Shown piece after piece: positions 24,932 to 37,800 of a stretch of DNA of 64,000 nucleotides (position 1 is its first letter; every line of letters begins with the position of its first letter). A program made the position numbers and the translations under genes. The notes beneath the pieces are model-generated. The model was not told the origin of the DNA, ran no database searches, and saw only the letters and a list, made by a program, of their open reading frames with translations. The stretch is from Aphidius gifuensis (taxonomy: Eukaryota; Arthropoda; Insecta; Hymenoptera; Braconidae): positions 26,996,469 through 27,060,468 of the forward strand of contig NC_057790.1 of the NCBI RefSeq assembly GCF_014905175.1, given 5' to 3'.

Positions 24932-27900
24932 TCAGACATATATGTTTGGTTCTGCTTGTATCCTTGCGGAAATTATTCGCGAAGCTTGTTCATCTTGTTG
25001 ACTTGATGGTAAAGATGAAGTTTGTTGTCTTGGATGACTTGATGACCTTGCTTGGTTTTGCCGATTGGATGATCTTGCTCGACTTTGATGACTTGCTGAT
25101 CTTGCTCGCCTTTGTCGGCGTGATGATCTTGATCTTCTTGACTGTCTTTGTTTTTTCTTTCTTTTTTTTTCTAATTTTTCTTTCAATTTTGTTATGATAA
25201 AATAGAAACAAGAGCCAATAAGAGCAAGTAAACAAATAATCACAATTGAAATAAATATATAAATTCCAATTCCTTCTTTTGGAGGACGATCTACTTCATT
25301 TGGCAATTCAATGTCCTGACAAATTGTTTGTTCAACACTGTCGACAATGTTAACGCAGCATCTCCATTTTCCATAATCCGATTTATCACCAGATTCTACC
25401 CACTCTATTAAATTGACATTATAAATATAAATATAAGTTGGATTTAATCATAATTAATATAAACATATATACAGCTTACCAGTAAATCGAAGTTCACATA
25501 CAGAGTTTTTTTTTCGAGGAAAATAATGTGAATCATCAATATCACCAGCTGTAAAATTAATAGTGCCATGCATCTTAGTCCATTTGCAATTAATCATCTG
25601 TGCATTAACTGCTGGAGATATGTGACAATCAAGACCAGGACCAGTTGATCGAATATGGTGATAGTCATCGTACAAAGTAATCTTACTTATCAGCTTTGAG
25701 GTAATTGTATAATCTAAAAGAAAAAAAAAATTATAAAATCTTATAAATATAATTATAAATAGTCAACAATTTATACTTTTAAGTATGATCATTATTGGAA
25801 GTTTGACCAGCTGAATAGTATCATGCAAGTTTAAGTTGGCTAGGAGTTTTAGTTGAGGGCTACAAGTCCAATTGCCTATGTCTCCTTCATGCAGATCTAT
25901 TAAACAATAATAATGATGATTTAATTTTATTTATTATATGAATATACTTATAAAATAAAATTCTAAAAAGTGCTTGTATTATATTTACTGTGTATTGTAA
26001 GATCACATGAAAATAAAGTAGTAGTATTGACTGTGTATTCATTTGAATTTTTGGAAATGATGGATCCATTTGGATGTTTCCACAAGCAATAATCAATTTC
26101 ATGACCTTCAATTAAATAATTGTCATACGTTTTCAAATAGTTTGATATTTCACAGTAAAAAACTACTTGTTTTATTATTGTTTCATTTATTCGCTTATCA
26201 GTTTCGTTAATATATTCAATTTGTGATCTAACATAAAAATCTGTTGAAATAAAAAATATTAAATTTATATTCAATATAATTTCTATTATAATTATTTGGT
26301 TAAATGAAAAGTATTCTTACTTCTGACTTGAACAGAAAAAAAGTATTCAATAATTGTGCTTCCGATGGTGATTTCATCAAAAGCTAGTTGACATTTCCAA
26401 GTTCCGTTGTGTTCTAATATATTTGCATTTTTTACAAACATTGAACAATTGCCTGTCTCCAATTTATCCTTGTCAGTTATATGTCTAACTTGCTGAGTTG
26501 GAGCTTGAATTCTACAAAATAAAAGTGGTCTATTGTCGGAACAATTTACCTGTAATTCATGTAAAATGAAATTAATATCTACAATGCTAGTTAATTGAGT
26601 AATAAATATTAATTTATATATATACCAAAAATTCATCGTTATTTTTTACAAAGTGGCTATTATTTCGGTACATATATGATATTTCATTATATTTCTTCAT
26701 TGTATGAAAATTATTTTTTAAAATTATTTTTCGATTGATTGTAAAATTTTCATAATCAATCGAGATCTCTTTCATTCCATAGTTATTTGTCGACGAGTGA
26801 TTTATTTTAAATACACACTCACTGAGGCTATTGATCTCGTCAATTGGTGTAAACCTAATTAACTGCATTCTGTAAGTAATACAATGTTTCAAAGTAAATA
26901 TTCTATTTTTTCAATTTCAAAAAATTTATATTACTTGATCGATTTAACTTTTGGTTTAGATTCTTCAATGACAATTCCATCGGTAGACATGAACAAACAT
27001 CTTTTTGGATTCTTCAGCATATTATACATCGAGATACTAAAAATTTCTGTTGTCTTATCTACAATAACTTTGACATGAGTTGAATCTGTGCAAATAAAAA
27101 ATAATAATATTTTCATTATACAAGTATAAAAAATGTACAATGAATTTAAAATAATTAAATTATCTAAACTTTACCCCAAGTTGTGACGGAATAAATCGAT
27201 GTAAAAACAGGATATTCAAAATCTTCCGATAACATTTTGTGGTAATGCATTGTCCAAATACCGTTGTCAATAATAGACACATTTCCGTATAAATAATTCA
27301 TGGACTCTCCGTTGGATTTTTTTTCATTCTCTAAAGAATCTTGTAATACGTGAGATGGTTCGAAATTCATATAAAAAGTTCCAACTGAAGTACCATTTGG
27401 CATTTCAATAATAACTCTCAAGTTTTCTGCAAATACATTAACATTACTTGTTAGCCAGAATGGAAACAGTGATCCTACAACAGCTCGTATATTATAATAA
27501 TGTCTAATGTTGTTTTGAGTTGGTAGAGGGTCAAACAATTTCATTGAATACCGAAGTGATGCAGTGTTTTGTGTTTTAAAATTATATATTTTATCCGTTT
27601 CATTTTCTCTTTTAAGTATGCATTTATAATATCCATGATATTTAAAATTAAAGAAATAGCCATAAGTGTTTTTAGGCGGTATATGAGAATCGTATAAGCA
27701 TATGAGATACGTATAGTTAATTCGACGATAAAAACCATCTTGTAAAGATATACTGTTGTTGTATTCTGGTGTATTTATCTGAAACTAATTAATTATTGAA
27801 AATTTATTTATAAACATTCATGTTTAATGAAATTTGAATGCCTAAAACAATTGAATAATAATAATAATAATATATTGTAAATTAAAATAACAAATGTGCA

Positions 27901-30243
27901 ATTTGTATTTATACATAATATTATATTGTGAGTATTTTTATTCATTAAAATTAGTTTTTTTTTTTACCATCTCTGTCTGTCGATCTCTAGCGTCAAATTG
28001 ACATTGAAACTTTGGAATGGTACTGTTTTCTAAATTATTTTTTAATTTCATTTGAAGATACGTTGATCCTTGTTTTATCTGCTTTGTCGACACATACTCT
28101 TCTCTAATATTCTTATCGAACTTCTATAAAAATGAATTATTATTTTCATTAGTATATATTGGCTCTACAAATCTATTAATGTCAATGAATTTTTTACACA
28201 AATATAATTATTTATTGACAAAACTATTATACCCCAATCATATGAATATTAAATTTTTGTTTTAAGGTTTTGTTTTCTAATTGATGGTCTTCATACTCCG
28301 TTATAATTTCCCATCTGTCAAACCATGGTAAAAGTTTAGGATCAGACACAACGTAATTGTCTTTCAGTTGAAATATTTTAAATTGACAGCTCTTGTTATT
28401 TCCAGTAAATATCATTCCATCATCTGCGTTTGGATAAATTTGATAACTATCTCGATATGTTAGAGTATAATTGATATTTGGTTTTAAATCAACACCATAC
28501 TCATGAATTGCAAAACATTTTTTAACTTGTCCAAATACTTTTTTTGGTCTCAGTGAAAGTGGATTATCATTCACGCAGTCGATATTTTCTGATTTACATG
28601 GACAAAAAAAAAATATTTATTTAGTTGTAACGAGGTAAAATAATACCTATGCTGTTTCGAGAATTTTCACTACATCAATCATGTAAGTCACGTGGTATAA
28701 CTGATGTGCTGTTTTGTTTTTAGGAAAATAGAAATTAATAAAATATAAAATCACTTTGTGCCTAGACACTTTCTATGTAGGTGCATTCATAAAATTTGTA
28801 TTTTCATTGTTTTAATATACTTATTTCTATTAAAATAAATAAATATAATTGAAAATAAAAAGTAAGCGTCATCAAAACCAAACGTTATACATATATGCTA
28901 TAGCAAATAATTCAAAAATGTATTTAATTATATGAAACAATAAACTTAAGCAATTTACCTTTGTCACTTATAGATCCAAGATCACTTGTTGAATTCTCGA
29001 ATCTTCCCTGTAAATTAATATACGCATATTATATTAAAAGTATATTTTAAATATTAAAATTTTCTAATGTGAATCAATAAATATATATGTATATTAAATA
29101 CCGTTGGGGGAATTGGAAGAAAAAATTCCTGAAAAATATATTTATATTGATATTGTTTTCTTTTACGTTGATGAAAAGTAGTGGTATTAACAATCCAACG
29201 TCCATAAAATAATCTTGGAAAAGGTGAAATTGAAAATGAGCATGATTTATAATAATCCAATAATTCAAAATAATAAGTTACATTAGTATCTTTTCCATCC
29301 AACGTCCAATTTTCTTGGCTAATTAAATCGTATTTTTTTCTAAATTGTAAAATTTTTGTGTTTGTAGAATATTGTTTTACTTCACAACTGTATATATTAT
29401 AAGTTTTATCAACAATTAAATCAACTGTGTCATTGACATTGACAAACATCGTAATATTTTCACCTGCAATTTATATGTATATTTGAAAAAAATTTATTTA
29501 TTATTATTATTAAACAATATTTCATCGGATAATTATTATACAAATTGTATAACCAACATATAAATGAAATATTTTAGCGTACATGCAATCAATTTTACAT
29601 TATATATTTTTAATAAATTTTGGGCAATAAAAAATTCCTAATTGACAAAAAGAAATAAAAGAAAAAAAAAATATATATCAATTTTCGAGTAAAAAGTAAA
29701 ATATTATTTTTCCTAATTGACAAAAAGAAATAAAAGAAAAAAAAAATATATATCAATTTTCGAGTAAAAAGTAAAATATTATTTTTATCTATAATTAAAA
29801 ATAACTTTTTTTTTTTTTTTATTGTTATCAGTATAAATTTAAATAAAAAAGAGAAGTTTTTTTTTTTTATCTTTAAATAGTTAAATAAAATATATACGTA
29901 GTTATTTAATCACTGATGTTTAAGTTGATAAATTATTATTTATTTCTCAGCTTTATTGAGTGGAATAAATTTTTTTTTTTACATTATATAGTTTGTTTTT
30001 TTTTTTATGAATAATCAATGCTTCTAATAACACGGACAATTGTATAATTTTTTTTTTTTTCAAAAGAACACTTTACTCTAATATTATTTAAAAAATTAAA
30101 TTAATAAAAATTATTTTCAACAATCTATCAGTGCATTGATTAATTATAATATAATTATATTTTATGCTATTCACATAAATAAACATACAATACGCGTATA
30201 TGTGCAACAAGTTGAGAACCACGAAGAATAAAAACCACTTCAT
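24932..30243 (-). CDS. Unrecognised single-pass membrane protein with repeated Ig-like ectodomain units
   Basis: Thirteen exons: 30243..30189, 29463..29102, 29007..28959, 28588..28233, 28123..27968, 27778..27175, 27085..26935, 26869..26626, 26549..26321, 26240..25989, 25896..25777, 25713..25480, 25404..24932. All are GT-AG and the frame closes exactly at 1,094 residues. Residues 1-18 (MKWFLFFVVLNLLHIYAY) form a signal peptide. The ectodomain repeats a pattern of spaced Cys, many N-glycosylation sequons and a G/D-x-W motif before a strand: YGRWIV, FDRWEI, NGIWTM, NGTWKC, IGNWTC, YGKWRC. This resembles Ig strand F/G regions with some Cys pairs lost. Many exon edges are phase 1, as in Ig-superfamily ectodomains. 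A membrane segment (about 984-1008, IYIFISIVIICLLALIGSCF) leads to a basic tail of about 85 residues rich in R/S/Q. I do not recognise the family; the Ig assignment is inference. Confidence 0.8.
29636..29786. repeat. Two exact 75-bp tandem copies
   Basis: A unit beginning TCCTAATTGACAAAAAGAAA occurs at 29636 and again at 29711 with no difference that I can see. It lies in the long first intron of the membrane-protein gene. Identity implies a recent duplication or an assembly artefact. Confidence 0.85.
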
Positions 30244-30591
30244 GTTGTTGGCTGCTCAGGTGAGACTGTTGAACTGATCATAAATTTTAGAATTGTGCTG
30301 GACACACCAGCAAGACCAAGCTCAATTTTCAATTCCCACAAACACTTACACATTGTCATCACTGATAACACAGGTGCTTTAAAAATAAAAACTTGTCAGG
30401 TCAAATTGTTTTTATGTTTTCCGTTTTTTAATTTTTAAAGCCACAAATATATTTTAATATTCAACAATAACATATTTTGATAATTGATAAAAAATAACAT
30501 ATATAGCAGTACTAATTTAGGACCAAATAAGACACATATTATTTAATATCTGATAATCTGAAAATTCAATAAAATACACTGAGAGAAAAAA

Positions 30592-30795
30592 ATATTACGT
30601 TTTACTATGCTGCTATAGTACCGGTGGATGCTTTCGGATTTTTGATATCATATAATATTTTTTTAAAAACATTAAATATTAAAAATTTTTTACTATGTAA
30701 ATAATAAAAACTACTATTTAAATCATAAAAAATATATCATATCAAAAATCCAAAAAAATCCACTGGTACTATAGTAGCATAGTAAAACTGTCATA
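30592..30795. mobile_element. About 200-bp inverted-repeat element (MITE-like, family C)
   Basis: The left arm TTTTACTATGCTGCTATAGT (from 30599) pairs with the right arm ACTATAGTAGCATAGTAAAA (ending near 30787). Inner arms also pair (GGATTTTTGATATCATATAA with ATATCATATCAAAAATCC). The loop is AT-rich; no ORF. A similar segment without the insert lies at about 31316-31402. Confidence 0.75.
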
Positions 30796-30822
30796 CATAC
30801 TGACATTTCTTGTCAAGTAACT

Positions 30823-30868
30823 AGTTGAATTTGCTGATGGGAGTGGATTCGTAAAAATGGGTAACACA
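30823..30868 (+). pseudogene. PNPT1-like coding fragment
   Basis: 46 bp corresponding to 31990..32035 of PNPT1 and encoding the same peptide VEFADGSGFVKMGNT. About nine base differences separate the copies and all are synonymous. It is preceded by an in-frame TAA at 30817-30819 and then runs open, without further PNPT1 similarity that I recognise, to a TAA near 31018. It is probably a duplicated piece of PNPT1 exon 2, possibly part of a paralogue. Confidence 0.6.
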
Positions 30869-31074
30869 GGTGTCAAAATCATACATCCAGTTTGTTCCAG
30901 TTACAGGGGTGAATTTATTGGTAAATCGTGTCGTGCACAAACTGCCAGTAACCAGACCAATTCCATTTTTCTGCAACAGGCTATTTTACTGAAGAAGAAA
31001 ATGGTATTATGGTAAGCAAATCACCCTTTACTCAAACAAGTACCGATTTATCTTCAAAATCTTAATTCAACATT

Positions 31075-31165
31075 AGGCTGAGAAAATCGGAGTAAAGCGG
31101 AGAAAATCGCAGTAAAGCGAAGAAAACCGGAGCAATACGAAGATAAGCGGAGAAATATTGGAGAA
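31075..31165. repeat. CGGAG-rich repeat, partial copy 6
   Basis: A run of CGGAGTAAAG, CGGAGAAAA and AGCGGAGAAA units matching the right arm of the CTCCG foldback family, without the inverted left arm or the CCCTGGT end. Confidence 0.5.
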
Positions 31166-31711
31166 AAATGGAAAAATTTTATTAACGCAACTATCTTTGT
31201 TTAATATTGGAAATAATAAATTTAATCTAGCGAAAATAAATTTTAAAAATATTTTTAAAAGCTTAAAACAAGAAACACACAATAAATTCTCATTAATTTT
31301 ATTAATTGTTTTGTAACATATAGCAGTACTAATTTTGAACTAAATATAACACACATTTTTTAATCTCTGATTATATGAAAATTCAATTAAATATACTGAC
31401 ATTTTTAGTAATATAATAGAAATTATCGAAAATAATAATTTTATTTAAAATAAAATAAAACGATTGAGAAAATAATTAGTCTTCAAATTTCCCCCCGGCA
31501 AAAAATTTCAATATGCTTTTCTCTCTCCGATTTATAATAATTTGAATTTTTTATATATCTAGTACTTTTTGAAGTGGGGAAAATGGCAGCTAAATATATA
31601 TTTTCCCGCTGTATTTATATTTTTTTCTCTTCTCTCTTTTTTTTCTCCTCTCTTTCTGTCTTTTATTTATTTCTTTTTTTTTATTTCACAACAGTCATTT
31701 AAATTCTCAAC

Positions 31712-34084
31712 ATGCCGGGTCTACAAAATTTGAGGTTACTCCGTAACAATAAACAATTGTTATTAATTAAAAATAACAACAATAAGTGTATCAATATAAA
31801 AAGATTATATGCAAATAAATGGGACATGCCAGAAGCAGAAGTGACATTGTCAAATGGGTAAGCAAAAAATCAAAATACTATGATAGCTCATGAATAAATA
31901 AATAAATAATTGTATTTATAATTTTTAATAAAACAAATTGTATTTATTTTAATTAGAAAAAAACTAATGACACTGGCAACTGGCAAAATAGTTGAATTCG
32001 CTGATGGAAGCGGTTTTGTAAAGATGGGAAACACTCGCGTGTTATCCACGTGTGTTAGCAAAAGTCACACATCAACATCAAGTGGTTTTTTACCATTAAC
32101 AGTTGATTATCAACAAGAATTACGTCACATTGTTAAAAGACCAACAAATCGTTATCAAGAAACATTAACAAGTCGTTATATTGACAGATCAGTACGTCCA
32201 TTATTTCCATCTGATTATTTATATGATATACAATTGAGTTCACATCCAATAGCTAAAGATGGAATAAATGATCCAGATGTATTGGCAATAAATGCAGCAT
32301 CATTAGCACTTGCAACATCAGATATACCATGGAATGGACCAGTTGCTGCTGTTAGAGTTGGTCTTATTGATAATGAAGTTGTTATTATGCCAACAAGACA
32401 TGAAAGAGAAAAAAGTAATTTAGAATTAATTGTTACTGCTGTTAATAATAATAATCTTGTTATGCTTGATGGTTATGCTGATAAAGTATTAATACAAGAT
32501 GTTAAAAAAGCTATTAAACAAGGTGTCAAAGAATGCCAATTAATAATACAAGGTATTAAAAAATTAAGTAAAGATTATGGTAAAATAAAAAGAGAATATG
32601 AACCAGTTATTAAAGTAACTGATGAATTAAAAGATACAATTAAATCAATTGCTGAAATTAAATTACGTGATATATTTAGTGATTATAAACATGATAAAAT
32701 GTCGCGAGATAAATCATTAAATAATCTTAGAAATAATATACTTGAAACAATGAAAAAAAGTGTATCAGATCTTGATTTATCAGCAGTTGTTGAAACATTT
32801 AATGTTATTAGTAAAGAAATATTTAGATCACTTATATTTGAAAATGACATAAGATGTGATGGTAGAAAATTAACTGATTTACGTGATATTAAATGTATTG
32901 TTGGTGAGGATGAATCACTTCATGGTTCAGCATTATTTCAACGTGGACAAACACGTGTACATTGTACAGTAACACTTGATTCACTTGAGACAGCTGCTAA
33001 AATGGATAGAATATCAATGTTAAAAAGTGGAATTAAAGATAAAAATTTTTATCTTGATTATGTATTTCCACCATATGCAACAAATGAAATTGGTAAATTT
33101 GGACCACCTGGTAGACGTGAAATTGGACATGGTGCACTTGGTGGTAGAGGTCTATATCCAATTGTTCCTGATGATTATCCATTTACTGTTGGTATTAATA
33201 GTGAAGTGTTATCATCAAATGGCTCATCATCAATGGCAACTGTGTGTGGTGGTAGTCTTGCTATGCTTGATGCTGGTGTACCAATATCATCACCAGCATC
33301 AGGTGTTGCTATTGGTGTTGTTACTAAATACAATAATTCATCACCAGATAAAATTGAAGATTATAGAATATTAACTGATTTATTAGGCATTGAGGATTAT
33401 TTAGGTGATATGGATTTTAAAATTGCTGGTACAGATAAAGCAATAACATCTTTGCAAGCTGATATTAAAATACCAGGAATGCCATTGTCAATTATTATGG
33501 AAAGTTTAAATAGAGCACATACTGCTAATAATAAAATTATCAATATTATGAATGCAGCATTATCAAAACCTAGAGTTGGTAAACCAAATATGCCAGTTAG
33601 TGAAATTATTGAAGTTCCAATTCATCAAAGAGGCAAGTTTTTAGGTAGTGGTGGAAGAAATATTAATAGAATTTATGAAATAACTGGTGTTACTATTACA
33701 AATCAAGATGAAAATTGTTTTTCTTTATTTGCACCAAATGAAACAGCAATGAAAGAAGCTAAAGATATTATTGATGAGTTATTAGTAGAAGATAAAGTAC
33801 CAGAATTTGAATTTGGTGGTATTTATACAGCTAAAATTGTTGAAATGCGTGATAATGGTGTTATGCTTACATTACATCCAAATATGCGTCCAGCATTTGT
33901 TCATGTATCACAATTAGATACACGTTCAGTTGTTCATCCAAGTGCTCTTGGTTTTGACGTTGACCATGAACTTAAAGTCAAATATTTTGGACGTGATCCA
34001 ACATCTGGATTTATGAGATTATCAAGAAAAGCCATTATTGCTACTGGTGCTGGACCAGAAAAAAATTTTCACGATCAAAAATAA
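31712..34084 (+). CDS. PNPT1: Polyribonucleotide nucleotidyltransferase 1, mitochondrial (PNPase)
   Basis: Exons 31712..31857 and 31957..34084; 757 residues against about 783 in human. Exon 1 gives a basic N-terminus (LRLLRNNKQLLLIKNNNNK), typical of a mitochondrial presequence. RNase PH domain 1 starts about residue 55 (ADGSGFVKMGNTRVLSTCVS, FPSDYLYD). The second RNase PH domain from about 346 carries IRCDGRKLTDLRDI, GSALFQRGQTRV, GRREIGHGALGGRGLYP and SSNGSSSMATVCGGSLAMLD, including the conserved phosphate-binding Ser/Asp region. KH domain at about 602 (HQRGKFLGSGGRNI) and S1 domain at about 671. The enzyme degrades RNA by phosphorolysis in mitochondria as a trimer. Only one intron is present in the whole gene, placed between the presequence and catalytic core. 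Confidence 0.96.
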
Positions 34085-34888
34085 ATAATTTTTTATAGAC
34101 ATTATTTAGACAAATGAAATATGTAAATAACCATTGAGTTTGATGACTCAATTTGTAAATATTTATCATTTTTTACATAATTCTTTTTTTTTTTTTTTTT
34201 AAACAATTTAACAATAAAATTTAAAAAAAAAGGTTTTTCTTCTTAATTTTAACAAATAAATCAATATAAAAATTTTAACTAAATTTTTTTTATCTTTTAT
34301 TTTTAAAATTATAATTATTTTAATTAACAAAAAAAAAAATATTATTAATAATAAATAATAATGAGAATTTTTTTTTTTTTTAAATAAATATTTTAAATGA
34401 ATATAAATATATAGTTTTTTTTTTTTTTTAATTTTTCATTTGTCAATAATTTATTTTCAATCTTACACAAAAAAATTTATCAACTGATATTTATTTTTAT
34501 ATAAAATCAGTACATACATAAAAATATCATCGAACAAAAAAAAAAGAGCTGCTCGTGGATGAATTTTAAATTAATTTATTTCATTACTACGAAGAAGAAC
34601 AATCAGCTACAAATTTTGCCATTTATTATTTAAAATAATCCACGAGATTAAACAAAGCAACAAAATTTGTGCTGTTTTTATTTTAAATGTTCAACTAATG
34701 AATTATCATTATTTTTCTTACAATAATTAAATACAAATACAAGAGTCAAGTATTTACACAAAATGTTTCTTACACAGCGATTAATTCTTAAATAAATCGA
34801 ATGAATTTTTGGCTGATCGATTGCTGGCTTCATTTACCGATTTCTATATAAATTTTTAGTTATTCTAATGTTTCTCCTCTGTGGATGA
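34085..34888. other. Convergent 3' region PNPT1 / PHRF1
   Basis: AT-rich 3' UTR sequence with AATAAA near 34213, several poly-T runs and no coding signal. A small less AT-rich patch near 34545-34640 has no ORF. Confidence 0.6.
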
Positions 34889-37800
34889 TCAACTCCAGAG
34901 ATTTTTTCTGTTAAAAAATAGATTATTTTTATTATTTAATTCAATTATTTATTTATAAAAAATATATAGCTCATTTACTTACACTGGTCTCATCGTTTTC
35001 GCTACAGGATTAGTTGAATTTTGATTTGGAATTGTGACTGTACTTTTTTTTTTATTATTTCGACATTTTTTAACATATGCCTCAATCAAGTGAGCAATTT
35101 TTTTGGGATTTATTTCACCAGATTTATTATGGCAAATCTGTAATTTGATAAAAACAAAAAAATTATAATAATGTTCATATATTTTTAAAGCTTAAATAAT
35201 TACCTTGGGTACAGCTTTTCTCATGATGTCCTTGTACTCATCTTTTGTAACGTGCTTCTTGGTATAGTGTGGTTTTAAAACAAGTTTAACTTCTTCAACA
35301 ACTCTTTCTTGCCGATTAAGTTTTTTCAAAAACTAGATGAATTAAATGAAATTAAATTAGTTGATATATTCAAGCGAAAAATAAATATTTAATAATAATA
35401 AAAACATTACCTTATCTTTAACTTGCATCTCAACAGCTGAGCTTGGTAAATCATCAAGAATTTGTAATTCATTCTCATCCATTCGAACTCCAATTTTTGA
35501 GTTGGTTGCTAAATGACAATTAAGCAATTTTTATAGTTAACAAAATACTCAATATAATCAATTAAATTAAATCAATTAAATTTACCTTTTTTTCCTTTAT
35601 TTGCTGCTGATGATGATGATGCTCCTCCTGCTGCTGCTGATTTTTTACTACGATTTTTGCTATTAGCAGATTTACTGGGAGGTGATGATGAGCCAAACAA
35701 TGAATCAAATGGATCTTTTTTATCATTTGATTTTGATGTTTTATTATTAACAGTTGCTGTATTGGATGAGGATGATCTTTGATGATATGCATGATGATTA
35801 CCACTAGATCCAGTGGGTGGACTTGGTGGATCAAACATACCATCACTCAAACTTGAACCAGGTGAATATGGTGAACTTGTATCAAGTACCATAACATCAT
35901 TCCCAGTATTATCTGAATTTCCATCATTACCATTTTGTCTAGTTGTATTTATTTTTTGTCCACGATTATTTCCATTACCACTATTATTTTTAGTTGTATT
36001 TGTAAATAAATTAGGTAATTGTGTTGTTCTTTCATTAGTACGTTGTTTTATTTGATTACTATTGGCTTGATTTATATTTCTTGTTGCATTATTTGCATTA
36101 AATATTGCTGATCTTTGTACAGCAGCAGCAACTGTTGCTAATACTGGATTTATTGTTGCAAATGATGATAAACTACCAACACCAACACCACTAGTTTTAT
36201 TATTTAATAAATTATCTTTTCTATCATCATTTGATTGTTGTGTTGTTAATGTTGATATACCACTTGATAATAGCGTACTTGATGTTGATACAATTGTTGA
36301 AGTTGATGCTGATGTTGGATTAATGAGATTAGCGATACTTGTTATTGTTGCTGTTGATAATGTTGTATTACTTGTTGTTGTATTATTACCACTTTTTTGA
36401 TGTGGTGATGATGCACGTTTTATTGTAACCATTGATGTTATTTTTGGTTTATCACTGTCACGTTTATCACTCGTTGAATCTTTCATTGAATCTTTTGTTA
36501 TTTTATTAATATCATGATCATGTTTTTTACTTGATGATGATGGTGATTGTGAACGTGATTTTGGTGGATCAAATGGATCATATGCTTCTGGTGATGTTGG
36601 TGGTGAATTTGGAGGATCAGGTGGTGTATTTGGACCAATTTTAAGACGTAAATCTAATTCATCTTGTGCTCTTCTGTCTACACAACTTTCATCTTTTTTA
36701 TTATTAATATCATGAGATAATTTATCTGTTTTATTATTATCATCTTGATGATTTTTTTTATCTTGTTGTCTTGATCCCATTTCTAGCATTGCCAATGCTT
36801 GTAAATCTTCTTCATCAAGTTCATTTTCTTCTTCTTCTTCTTGTACTACTTGTTCTTCATCATCTTCTTCTTGAATACCTTTTTCTACTTGGCTATCTGA
36901 ACTTGATAATTTTTTTAATAATCCATTATCTTGATTTAATTTTGCATCGTTTTTATTTTCAATATTATTTTTATCATTTTTATTTTCATTATTAGTTTGA
37001 TTTCCTCCATCATCATCATCGTCATCATCGTCATCATCACCAAGAAGTGGATTCATCATTGATGTTCTTAAATTACTTGGTTGTTTATTTATTGAAAATT
37101 TAATTTGAGGTTCTGGTGGTGTTTTTGGACCAACAAATTCATCACCAGATTCTTCTTGTTTTTCATTATTATTATCATTATTATTATCTTGTTTTTGAAT
37201 ATTTTGTTGTTGATTTTGTATATTTTGTGGCTGATTTTGTTGTTGTTCTTTTTGAACAGATGACTGTTCACTTGTATTTATTCTATTTTCAACTTCTACA
37301 TTGTCATTGTTGGTATTGTTATTACTATTATTGGTGTTGTTAATGCTACTGCTATTGTTGTTGTTGTTACTATTATTATTACTATTATTGTTGTTGATGT
37401 TGTTATCATTATTTACATTATTATTATCATTATCATCATCATCATCATCACTCAATATAATAATATCTTTTGGTGATGGTGTTTGTTCTCTAAATGGTGA
37501 TTGATCAAGATCAATAACAGCAACTGGTTTTTTAGTTGCAGCAATTTCAGCAGCTTTTGATTTTCTTTTTTTATTTTTCGGATTATCACGTCTACTTGAT
37601 TTAGGTGATTTTAATCTTTTTTCTTTGGCCTTATCTTTCTTTGGCTTTTTACTTGGTGGTTCAATTGTTTTAATACCATCACGACGTCTTCTTTTACTAC
37701 TTGTTGTTGTTGTTATTGTTCCTCCTTCTATTGCTGCTGCTGCTGTTGTTGTAGCTGTTGATGATGATGTTGTTGTTGTTGTTGTTGTTGTTAATAATGG

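Larger units (their letters stand above)
30244..31711. other. Intergenic region between the membrane-protein gene and PNPT1
   Basis: The genes are divergent, so both promoters should be here. The region contains a direct duplication of about 85 bp (about 30500-30582 and 31316-31395), a family-C inverted-repeat element, a PNPT1-like coding fragment and a CGGAG-rich repeat, each listed separately. A pyrimidine-rich stretch (TTTTTTCTCTTCTCTC, 31620-31665) lies just upstream of PNPT1. Confidence 0.6.
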
